A stretch of 64,000 nt of DNA. It comes from Poseidonibacter parvus (GTDB taxonomy: Bacteria > Campylobacterota > Campylobacteria > Campylobacterales > Arcobacteraceae). The notes below the pieces were generated by a model. The model had not been told where the DNA came from. It searched no databases and worked only from the letters and a program-made list of their open reading frames with translations. The DNA is taken from assembly GCF_001956695.1 (NCBI RefSeq), contig NZ_CP019070.1, forward strand, positions 1,612,001-1,676,000, read 5' to 3'. Of the stretch, positions 54,633 to 62,162 are shown one piece after another; position 1 is the stretch's first letter; each line of letters opens with the position of its first letter. The position numbers and the translations under genes are program-made.

Positions 54633-54929
54633 TCAATTAATATTTTTTAATTTAATCACAGTTACTGGTTTAGCTCTAAAAGTAGAACTTAATTTATCTG
54701 CCTCAATCATATGTGGTGTATTATCATGTAATTCTAGGTCTTTTTTAGAAGCCCACTTTTCTATAAGTACAAATTCATCTTCATTATCTTCTACTTCTTT
54801 AAGTTCATACTGTAAACAGCCCTTTTCACTCAATACAATAGGTAATAATTTATTATAAGCATCTATTTGTTTTTGTCTTTGACCTTTTTTTGTTTCTATC
54901 AAAATTAGAAGTGATATTTCTTGATTCAT
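54633..54929 (-). CDS. Antibiotic biosynthesis monooxygenase (ABM) domain protein
   Basis: A 98-residue ferredoxin-like dimer-type protein of the YgiN/ABM family. Typical segments are ILIETKKGQRQKQIDAYNKL (~9-28), EKGCLQYELKEVEDNEDEFV (~35-54) and FVLIEKWASKKDLELHDNTP (~53-72), including the conserved Trp and His. Members act as small monooxygenases or quinone-binding proteins; the substrate is unknown. An AAGGAAATAAA site precedes the ATG. Confidence 0.87.
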   Translation of the reverse strand: MNQEISLLILIETKKGQRQKQIDAYNKLLPIVLSEKGCLQYELKEVEDNEDEFVLIEKWASKKDLELHDNTPHMIEADKLSSTFRAKPVTVIKLKNIN

Positions 54930-54971
54930 TTTATTTCCTTTTTTTGTATAATATATACTGTATTCTAAACA

Positions 54972-56126
54972 TCATTTATTAGAGTTTATTACTTCTGTCA
55001 TATTTGCTATTGTCTTATTAAAATATGGATTCCAAGTAAGTCTTGCAAAATACTTGCCCTCTTCTAGTAAGCCCCAAGCTGAATACCAAAGCTCGTCTTC
55101 TTGGCTATTATAAATCTTATCTTGTCCATTTCTAAACATTTTAAATTGACTGTTTTTTCCATAAAAGAAATTGTCTTTTTTAAATAACACACTTAAGTGA
55201 GAAAAGTTACCAATGTTTTCAGAAGGAATATAAGAAGGTAGATAAGTAATTCTATTATCACTAAAATTCTTGTCTTCTCCATACCAAATAAGTTGACTTT
55301 TTGGGTTTTTAAACTTATTTGTAAAAAATGATACTATATCTTCTGATGCAATAACACTATCATCTTGACTAATTGTTATAAATACTGGTTTTGAAAAACT
55401 CTTAGAATCAAAAGCTTCCTCAACTTTTTGTAAAGACTTGTAGTATAAATTTGAAGCATTCATTGATAAAGATTCATATCGTAAAATATTTTGACTATAG
55501 TCATTTTGGAATAACCACGTTTTGAAAAAAGAACCAATTCCTGAAAAAGGTAATAATGTACTTTGATTTGATGCAAAACCAGGTGAAAAAAGCAATAAAC
55601 CTGAAATACCCTCTTCATTTTCAAAAGCATAAGAAGTCACAAGATTAGCTCCTGTTGAAAAGCCACCAAGCCATAATTCATCTACTTCTTTCTCTAAAAG
55701 CTCTATATGATGTTTTACTAAATTTTCCCATTGCTCAAACTCTACGTTTATTAAATCAGCAGGTTTACTTCCATGTCCTGTTAATAAAACAGTTCTTACT
55801 AAAAAGCCTTGTGAAACTAACTCTTGTGCTAAATCTTGAAAATAACCAGGAGAATCACCAAGTCCATGAACGAGTAAGATTCCCTTTGATGCTTTTTGAT
55901 TGATAGGCTTTTTCTCAAACGGTGAGTTTAAAAAAAGTTCTAATTCAGGACTTTTTGTCAAAAATACACGATTGTTTTCTAACCAACTTTTGTTTTCATT
56001 TACATATTTTGAGAAATCTGCTTGATTAAAAGTTGGAAGTGTTTTAGACGAAATGTACAAAGGGTTTTCATTATTTGCGAAACAAAAATTGAAAGTTAGT
56101 ATTAAAAATAAAAAAAGTTTAGTCAA
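54972..56126 (-). CDS. Exported alpha/beta hydrolase
   Basis: A 384-residue serine hydrolase-fold protein with a signal peptide (MTKLFLFLILTFNFCFANNE). GILLVHGLGDSPGYFQDLAQ (~83) provides the oxyanion region, LGGFSTGANL (~152) the nucleophile elbow G-F-S-T-G, and ISQDDSVIASEDI (~252) the Asp. The C-terminal text GNFSHLSVLF supplies a candidate His. Esterase or lysophospholipase-like activity in the periplasm is likely; the substrate is unknown. It is probably monocistronic. Confidence 0.87.
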   Translation of the reverse strand: MTKLFLFLILTFNFCFANNENPLYISSKTLPTFNQADFSKYVNENKSWLENNRVFLTKSPELELFLNSPFEKKPINQKASKGILLVHGLGDSPGYFQDLAQELVSQGFLVRTVLLTGHGSKPADLINVEFEQWENLVKHHIELLEKEVDELWLGGFSTGANLVTSYAFENEEGISGLLLFSPGFASNQSTLLPFSGIGSFFKTWLFQNDYSQNILRYESLSMNASNLYYKSLQKVEEAFDSKSFSKPVFITISQDDSVIASEDIVSFFTNKFKNPKSQLIWYGEDKNFSDNRITYLPSYIPSENIGNFSHLSVLFKKDNFFYGKNSQFKMFRNGQDKIYNSQEDELWYSAWGLLEEGKYFARLTWNPYFNKTIANMTEVINSNK

Positions 56127-56367
56127 TGTTTTTAGCCTTTTTTATATAAATTTTTTGATTAATAGAATATTTTTTAGCATTAATAGTTACGATATTTTAA
56201 CTCTTTTAGACTTAAAAATTCCGTCTTACTTGTTTCTTTTTTAAGCATTTTCGAATAAATATAAAACTCATATTCATTTTGAATATTTGATAGGATAACT
56301 AATACCAAATATGTATACTTTTTTCGCTATTATTCTTATAATAATTAGTTAGTTAAAGGATAAAAAA

Positions 56368-56835
56368 GTGAAAGTAAATATTCCAGGAAGAGAAGAGCTA
56401 GAAATTCAAAACATTGTATTTGATTATAATGGTACGATTGCAATTGACGGTAAACTAATTGAGGGTATTAAAAAAAGTATAAATGATTTCTCAAACTCTT
56501 TTAACTTTTATGTAATTACTGCTGATACTTATGGAAGTGTAGAAAAAGAACTTGAAGATACAAAATGTGAAGTTATAAAGATACCAAAATCATCTCAAGA
56601 TATTAGTAAGTTAGAATTTATCAAAAGTTTAGGTTCTTCTACGACTTTAAGTGTTGGAAATGGACGAAATGATAAGTTAATGTTAAAAGAGTCTATTTTG
56701 GGTATTGCTATCTTACAAGATGAGGGTTTATGTACTGAGACTTTATTGAATTCTGATATTTTAGTAAAATCAATTTTTGATGTATTTTCTTTTTTGAAAG
56801 ATGAAAATAGATTAATAGCTACATTAAGGAATTAA
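56368..56835 (+). CDS. HAD-family protein, soluble P-type-ATPase-like
   Basis: A 155-residue minimal HAD domain without a cap. Motif I reads IVFDYNGTIA (~17-26), with Asn in place of the second Asp, and motif IV reads VGNGRNDKLMLKES (~107-120). This DYNGT form is found in the soluble P-type-ATPase-like subgroup. It starts with GTG at 56368 after AAAGGATAAAAAA. A TATAAT-like -10 lies at 56336-56341. Phosphatase activity on a small substrate is possible, but the Asn change leaves it uncertain. Confidence 0.84.
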   Translation: MKVNIPGREELEIQNIVFDYNGTIAIDGKLIEGIKKSINDFSNSFNFYVITADTYGSVEKELEDTKCEVIKIPKSSQDISKLEFIKSLGSSTTLSVGNGRNDKLMLKESILGIAILQDEGLCTETLLNSDILVKSIFDVFSFLKDENRLIATLRN

Positions 56836-56870
56836 TCTAAGTCGATATTAATTTTTTGTGGGGAGAGCTT

Positions 56871-57512
56871 ATGAAGTTTATTTTTTCATTTATGATATGT
56901 TTGACCTTATTGTTTGGTTCTGAGATAAAACTCACAAAACAACAAGCAGACTTTATAGCAAAAAAAGTATGGCAAAATGAGGGTGCAGGATTAGATAAGT
57001 ATCTTATCCACTGGAATAAAGGTGAAGACTTTGCTTCTGTTGGCATTGGTCACTTTATCTGGTTTCCTAAAGGACATACTGAACTTTTTAGCTTTCTTAA
57101 AAATACTATGCCATATCAAGCAGAGTTTATGGCACAACGTTTAAGCAAAGCATTACCTCAAATGCTAAACTCTATTACAAGTGATAAAAGACAAATACTC
57201 ATTACAAAAAGATTTAATGAAGTGATGCATCATAAAAATGGTTCTATCAATGAAAAAGGACTCTATGTTCTTTTAGATTACATCAATTTTAAAGGTGAAG
57301 GTACATTAAAAAGTGAACGTTACAACAATCAAGGTTGGGGTTTACTTCAAGTACTTGAACATATAAACCCAAATGAACCAAACAAGCTAAAAGCCTTTGC
57401 CCAGTCTGCTTCTACAATGCTCTCAAGACGCATCAAAAATTCACCCCCTGCACGAGGAGAAGAAAGATGGAGAAAAGGTTGGAATATTAGATTAGAAACT
57501 TATTGGAAGTAA
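56871..57512 (+). CDS. Exported conserved protein of unknown function
   Basis: A 213-residue protein from the ATG at 56871 (MKFIFSFMICLTLLFGSEIK), preceded by the strong GGGGAGAG (56860-56867). A signal peptide ends near residue 17. The mature part starts LTKQQADFIAKKVWQNEGAG and continues DFASVGIGHFIWFPKGH, which recalls lysozyme-like or muramidase-type folds with an early Glu. The C-terminus contains SPPARGEERWRKGWNIRLET, a well-conserved looking motif. A peptidoglycan-related role is a guess. A strong terminator follows. Confidence 0.72.
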   Translation: MKFIFSFMICLTLLFGSEIKLTKQQADFIAKKVWQNEGAGLDKYLIHWNKGEDFASVGIGHFIWFPKGHTELFSFLKNTMPYQAEFMAQRLSKALPQMLNSITSDKRQILITKRFNEVMHHKNGSINEKGLYVLLDYINFKGEGTLKSERYNNQGWGLLQVLEHINPNEPNKLKAFAQSASTMLSRRIKNSPPARGEERWRKGWNIRLETYWK

Positions 57513-57526
57513 GGTATTGAGTTGAG

Positions 57527-57556
57527 AAATATTTGAGCGGAAGGTCAAATATTTTT
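57527..57556 (+). terminator. Terminator after the exported unknown gene
   Basis: AAATATTTGA (57527-57536) pairs with TCAAATATTT (57545-57554), a 10-bp perfect stem with an 8-nt loop, continuing into a T run to 57556. It lies 14 bp after the stop codon and between converging genes. Confidence 0.8.
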
Positions 57557-57569
57557 CTTCAATGATTTG

Positions 57570-58262
57570 TTAGAAAACTTTCCATTCTTCTATTTCACCT
57601 TGTTCAATTTTCTCTAAACTTTGTCCAAATTCTTCATTGAATTTTTTAGCGTAATCTAAATCAACAATGGGAATCCAAAATGTTTTGGTGTAACTTTTAT
57701 TGTATATATCATATACTTTAACGTTTATTTTAACCTTTCCATTTTTTACTTTAGGAACAAAACCACCGTAACTTTCTGATTGTTCAAAGTAAACAATTCC
57801 ACTAGCACTTTGTCCATTTTTTAAATATGTTATATTGTTTTGTGGCAACAAAATATTTTTTTGAATTAAAAAAGGATAATGACGAAGATTATCACCCACT
57901 GTATGACCAAAGTCTTTTAATGAAATAGTTGTATTTAACCAAAACCATAAGAAGCTATATTTAAAGGTATGATTGTGATATCCCACTTGAATTTTTTCTA
58001 TTTGAGAAGATGCTGAACCAATATTCTTTATTGTCAAATAAATCACAATTGCTGTTCTCTTGGTATCATATGACTCATATTTTCTTCCAGTAATGAATGT
58101 ACAACAAAATGTAGGTCCAGGAATTAAATTAAAAATAAAATTTGGACGATGTCGAAGATGTTTAAAAATTCCACTTATCCAACCAAAAAACAATGTAACT
58201 AAAAAAAGGAGTAATGTTAAAAATCCTGAATTTTCATTAGTCCACTTAATTATATCACTCAA
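57570..58262 (-). CDS. Unknown protein with one membrane helix and a beta-rich domain
   Basis: A 230-residue protein. I place the start at TTG 58262 because AAAGGAAA lies 6 bp upstream; the frame extends to 58319 without a ribosome site. A membrane segment at ~12-30 (FLTLLLFLVTLFFGWISGIF) precedes a domain with IVIYLTIKNIGSASSQIEKI and further beta strands. The architecture resembles the island protein at 15641-16132. I do not recognise a family. It is next to another unrecognised gene at 58407. Confidence 0.66.
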   Translation of the reverse strand: MSDIIKWTNENSGFLTLLLFLVTLFFGWISGIFKHLRHRPNFIFNLIPGPTFCCTFITGRKYESYDTKRTAIVIYLTIKNIGSASSQIEKIQVGYHNHTFKYSFLWFWLNTTISLKDFGHTVGDNLRHYPFLIQKNILLPQNNITYLKNGQSASGIVYFEQSESYGGFVPKVKNGKVKINVKVYDIYNKSYTKTFWIPIVDLDYAKKFNEEFGQSLEKIEQGEIEEWKVF

Positions 58263-58406
58263 ATAAATTTCCTTTCGTATTCTAACAGTCGAACTGAAGA
58301 ACATGTGAACTAACCACATAATACTTCAGTCTTTAAACTTTAGCTATTCAAAACTTAGAAGCCCAATATTTCCGCAGTTTCCACTTGTTCTTCTTCCTGT
58401 ATTTTG

Positions 58407-59036
58407 TTATGTATCTAAACAAAAAGTACAAAATTTACTACCAAAAGGAGAGATAGAAATGATTTCTTGCAATGAATTATCTTCACCTCCACCAATAGAG
58501 AAAGAGCCTTGCATAGCAGTTAAAAAACCTCTTGATTTTAATCTACCGATTGCACCAACAATAGCATATTGTTCAATATTAGGTTTGTTTATATTTCCAA
58601 CTTGAATTTGTTGCGATTGATTTTTAATAAAAGCTAATATTTCACATTCTAATAATGACATATCATGAAGAGTTTCTAAAAAATATTTTCTTTCATCAAA
58701 GTCTGATAAAATTGGTTCTTTAAGTGTATTTTTAAAATAGTTCTTAAAAAATTGTCTTTTTTCTTCTGTAGGTTCTATTTCTACTTTTTCATGGAGTGAT
58801 TCCATAATTGCTTCAAAAGCAATAGGATTTTGTTCTTCTATTGAACCAAGAGAATCTTTCATAGATTTAATTTCTTGAGCCAATTCTTGATAAAAAGATT
58901 CAAGTCTTTTGAATCTTTTTTCTTCTTTTGAACCAAAATATAATGATGCCATTGAACCACCTACATAGGGAATCAAATTCATTCCTGCTTCTAATATTAA
59001 ATCACGCTTTTCTTTATTTGTTAATTCTTTAGACAT
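58407..59036 (-). CDS. Unknown protein with short N-terminal hydrophobic segment
   Basis: A 209-residue protein. Residues ~18-33 (NLIPYVGGSMASLYFG) are a short Gly/Ala-rich hydrophobic stretch, followed by a coiled coil (~38-65) and a helical region (~80-160). A small beta C-terminal part ends ISPFGSKFCTFCLD, which contains a C-x2-C. The NLIPYVGG text recurs in predicted membrane-active proteins of phage-defence loci, but I cannot assign a family. The ATG at 59036 has GAGGAAA upstream, and its promoter region carries an unusual inverted-repeat array. Confidence 0.68.
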   Translation of the reverse strand: MSKELTNKEKRDLILEAGMNLIPYVGGSMASLYFGSKEEKRFKRLESFYQELAQEIKSMKDSLGSIEEQNPIAFEAIMESLHEKVEIEPTEEKRQFFKNYFKNTLKEPILSDFDERKYFLETLHDMSLLECEILAFIKNQSQQIQVGNINKPNIEQYAIVGAIGRLKSRGFLTAMQGSFSIGGGEDNSLQEIISISPFGSKFCTFCLDT

Positions 59037-59067
59037 AATTTCCTCTATACATAACTATTTATCCAAA

Positions 59068-59256
59068 GAACATTATATCCCAATAAATATTTATATACAT
59101 TATTAAATGACATAAAAAGTGTTCCTTTAATAATATTTTTTATTACAAAATGTAATGTATTTAAAAAAATACTAACTTTTATGCTGTTATCCTTAAATAA
59201 AAGGACAAAGTGTTCCGTTATTTGTCATATATCTTGGTATTAGGACATTATGTCCC
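59068..59256. repeat. Array of GGAACA-type inverted repeats upstream of the 58407-59036 gene
   Basis: Four related sites lie in 190 bp: 59068-59081 (GAACATTATATCCC), 59109-59125 (GACA to TGTTCC with a longer spacer), 59203-59216 (GGACAAAGTGTTCC) and 59243-59255 (GGACATTATGTCC, a perfect palindrome around a central T). The 59037-59319 stretch holds no gene. The sites lie directly upstream of the minus-strand gene and look like an operator array for an unknown regulator. Confidence 0.5.
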
Positions 59257-59319
59257 TTAATAAAAAGGTTTTTATTATTGAAGTTAAAAAAAAGTTATTA
59301 GATGTGGTTCGAGATAAAA

Positions 59320-59649
59320 CTAATCAGCAAAATTCTTTTGAATATATTCTAATGCATCAATAATCGTTCCATCAAATTCAGATAATAATTCTTCCCCTGC
59401 TCCATCATCAATAAAAGCTTCAAATTTACATAACTCATTAAATCTACTATCTTCTTTACATACATCTATATTTTCTTGCTCAATACTTGCATCGAATAAA
59501 TAGACAATTTTTCTATCAAGTGTCTGTCTAGATATTGAAAAAATCTCAACTTCAAATTCTGGATATAAGGCATAATCAGATAAAGTTTTTAACTTTATCT
59601 CCCAATCATAATCTTTATAAATTTTAATAACAAACTTTCTTTCTAGCAT
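59320..59649 (-). CDS. Unknown acidic protein (109 aa)
   Basis: A 109-residue soluble protein, strongly acidic in its second half (DGAGEELLSEFDGTIIDALE). It has no recognised motif. The ATG at 59649 has AAGGAAA upstream. It lies 12 bp after the 59662-60879 gene in the same orientation, so it is the last gene of that operon. Two Cys in VCKEDSRFNELCKF are the only notable residues. Its function is unknown. Confidence 0.62.
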   Translation of the reverse strand: MLERKFVIKIYKDYDWEIKLKTLSDYALYPEFEVEIFSISRQTLDRKIVYLFDASIEQENIDVCKEDSRFNELCKFEAFIDDGAGEELLSEFDGTIIDALEYIQKNFAD

Positions 59650-59661
59650 TAATTCATTTCC

Positions 59662-60879
59662 TTATTTAATGTTCATTTTCTTTTGTAAGATTTTAATCTC
59701 ATCTTTATTTGAAAGTCTAATATTGATAGAAAAATCAATATCTGGGTCTTGAAGTCCATCAAGTGGTGGAATTAGAAAACTTTCCATCGTTACCTTTCCA
59801 CCACACTGTACATCTGCAGGTGAACCTGGATAACCATAAAGGTTTTTAAATATTTCCATCTCTTTACTATTTTTACTCTCTTTCCTGAAAAGTGTTGCCA
59901 TATCATTGACTTTACCCAAAATTTGTTTTGCTATTTCAGGTATTTTGTCCTTGTATTGTTTATTATTACTGTAGTTACCATATTTTCTCAAACTACCCCA
60001 TGTAAAAGATAACTCTTTGTCTGATGATGGCAGATTTACATAGATTTTGGAATCATCCTCGAACCACCAACCTTCATCTTCAGATTTTAATATATCTTGT
60101 CCACCCATATTTTTTATGAGTTTATCTTCTTTTTCTATCTCATACTGACAACTATCCATATTAAGCTCGTATTTTTCTCTGTGTATTTTACGTGTCGATT
60201 TTGCATCTACATGATACTGCACGATCTTTGCATTATCTTCATCTATATAGACATAATAAGTATCTTCATCTTCCTGATGACTTTTTAAATCTTTATTTAT
60301 GCCACGGTAGTTTTCAATAACTTTTGCTGTTGTGCTTGTTTTTTGAGAAGTTGTGACTGTATAATAGGGTTCTTTACACATCTGTTTTGCTAATGATTTA
60401 GTGGCTTGATTTACTAAGTTAAAATAACTATTTTCAGGTCCTGAAACATTTGCCTGAGCTACTACATTACCCTGACGGTCTTCAATCCTCAGATTTATTG
60501 TCACTCTACCTTGCTTAAAAGTTGCGTTTCCTTTCGCCAAATGGGTTGCTTTAGTTAAATTAGGTGTTATTCGACTATCAGGATCAAAATAATCGCTTGA
60601 TGTTGTTTCAATTTCCTCATCAATCTCTTCCCTCATACTTGGGTCTTCTGTTATAACTACAGTATACGAACAACGAAAAATATTCAAATCAGTAGCGACC
60701 ATGCCTGACAAGCCTCTCCCTTCCCATGAAGCATATTTTCCGTTCATAGTAACAGTAAAATCAGCAGGATTGTAACCAATTGCTACTTGTTCACTTGAGG
60801 AAGCTTCCAGAACATTTACACTGCATATAAGTAACAATCCTAATATCAATTTTTGTATGTATGCAAATATATTATTCAT
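59662..60879 (-). CDS. Exported protein of unknown function (second gene of exported-protein operon)
   Basis: A 405-residue protein from the ATG at 60879; an adjacent ATG at 60882 is possible, with AGGAGT at 60886-60890. A signal peptide (IQKLILGLLLICSVNVLEAS) leads to a mature domain containing EQVAIGYNPADFTVTMNGKY, a stretch of predicted beta strands, and CRYPYYTVTT-like text around CKEPYYTVTTSQKTSTTAK. At least four Cys are present in the mature protein. I do not recognise the family. Its start overlaps the upstream gene's end by 8 bp, so the two are coupled. Confidence 0.65.
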   Translation of the reverse strand: MNNIFAYIQKLILGLLLICSVNVLEASSSEQVAIGYNPADFTVTMNGKYASWEGRGLSGMVATDLNIFRCSYTVVITEDPSMREEIDEEIETTSSDYFDPDSRITPNLTKATHLAKGNATFKQGRVTINLRIEDRQGNVVAQANVSGPENSYFNLVNQATKSLAKQMCKEPYYTVTTSQKTSTTAKVIENYRGINKDLKSHQEDEDTYYVYIDEDNAKIVQYHVDAKSTRKIHREKYELNMDSCQYEIEKEDKLIKNMGGQDILKSEDEGWWFEDDSKIYVNLPSSDKELSFTWGSLRKYGNYSNNKQYKDKIPEIAKQILGKVNDMATLFRKESKNSKEMEIFKNLYGYPGSPADVQCGGKVTMESFLIPPLDGLQDPDIDFSINIRLSNKDEIKILQKKMNIK

Positions 60880-62140
60880 CATAAACTCCTTTATCATATT
60901 TTTCAAAGAGACCCTTTAGCATCTCTTCAGCAGTTTTTGTATCTTTTGAATTTTCTTCACTTTGTGAAGCACCTCCATCAAATAAACCTCCAAGAGATTT
61001 CAATGCATCATCAGCCGTAACTTTTGATTTTTCAACAGGAACAAACTTACTCAAATCAAATACAGCTTTTGAAAACTCTACTAAATCTACTTTATCATTT
61101 CTTGTTGTTGTCATGGTTAGCATGGCATTTTCAAGTCTAATATCCATAGCATCATGTTTAGATTTTTTTAGATACGCAGCCTGATAACGCTTTCCTTGAA
61201 TCTTTCCTTTTTTGTAGTTCTGTATCTCCATATCATTGATTCTATATTTTGCAACCATTCCTTTTTCATCTTCAATATTAATTGAAAGATTGATATGAAT
61301 ATAGTAATCAGCTTTTTGATAAATAGCATTTTCAATTTTCGTCTTCATCATATTCATACAAGTAGCACTAGAAAGCTGTTTCCAACCATTTGCTTCAGGT
61401 TTTAACATTTCTAAGAGTTGTTGGGCTTCTCCATGAGATCCAACTAATGGACAAAGAGATGGTTTCTTTACAGAAACTTCTGTTTTTTTGTCTACATTCA
61501 TAGAAGCAGGTAAAGCATATACTGAGTCAGAAATTCCCGTATCATCAAACTTCAACAATTCCATACCCTCAAAAGCTATAGTTACATACCCTTTCTCAAT
61601 GCTCATAATTGAAGAAAGACCATCATCTTCATCTGCACTTCCTTCACTAAATTTCGTCATAACATTCATATACTTATGTACTGCATCTACTACTTTGTCA
61701 TCGTCTGTAACAACCAAATCTAACTGTTCTTTTTTACCCTCTTCCTCATACTCAACCGTCCAAACCTGACCTTTGATGCCTGCAACAGTTTTACTTTCAC
61801 CTTTTTTAACTATTTTAAAATCAGGTACTTGAGACTCTTCTTCCTCAACTTCTCCTGGCATACCACCATATTTAGCAGACATCTGTTTCATCTGTTCCAT
61901 CATGACATCCATATCCATATATTTGCTCTTACTACCTTGTTTCATCACCATATAACGTTTATCACCAAGCAATAACTGAGACGCTTGTTCCCCTTCACCA
62001 CCTGTTGTAATCATCACATGTTGTGCATCCTTATACTGGACAAGCTGATTCATGTTCTCATCCATTTTATACTCTAAGGTAAAGTCTGCGTATAACATCG
62101 AAGTTAGTAACACTGTCGCTAATATTATTTTTGCTTTCAT
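60872..62140 (-). CDS. Exported protein, DUF4412-like
   Basis: A 422-residue protein from the ATG at 62140 (MKAKIILATVLLTSMLYADF), which follows AGGAGA (62143-62148); the longer frame to 62185 lacks a ribosome site. After the signal peptide, DFTLEYKMDENMNQLVQYKD and the Met-rich KYMDMDVMMEQMKQM resemble DUF4412 periplasmic proteins. A second, unassigned domain begins near residue 230 (PLVGSHGEAQQLL). The two following genes are coupled or close. The operon's function is unknown. Confidence 0.66.
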   Translation of the reverse strand: MKAKIILATVLLTSMLYADFTLEYKMDENMNQLVQYKDAQHVMITTGGEGEQASQLLLGDKRYMVMKQGSKSKYMDMDVMMEQMKQMSAKYGGMPGEVEEEESQVPDFKIVKKGESKTVAGIKGQVWTVEYEEEGKKEQLDLVVTDDDKVVDAVHKYMNVMTKFSEGSADEDDGLSSIMSIEKGYVTIAFEGMELLKFDDTGISDSVYALPASMNVDKKTEVSVKKPSLCPLVGSHGEAQQLLEMLKPEANGWKQLSSATCMNMMKTKIENAIYQKADYYIHINLSINIEDEKGMVAKYRINDMEIQNYKKGKIQGKRYQAAYLKKSKHDAMDIRLENAMLTMTTTRNDKVDLVEFSKAVFDLSKFVPVEKSKVTADDALKSLGGLFDGGASQSEENSKDTKTAEEMLKGLFEKYDKGVYDE

Positions 62141-62162
62141 TGTTTCTCCTCTAGGTATTATT

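Noticed and set aside
58350-58410. Possible frameshift extending the 58407-59036 protein
   Set aside because: A +1 frame after the stop encodes a protein-like run of ~18 residues ending near 58355, but the annotated end (CTFCLDT) is a natural-looking terminus, and a sequencing or biological frameshift cannot be shown.
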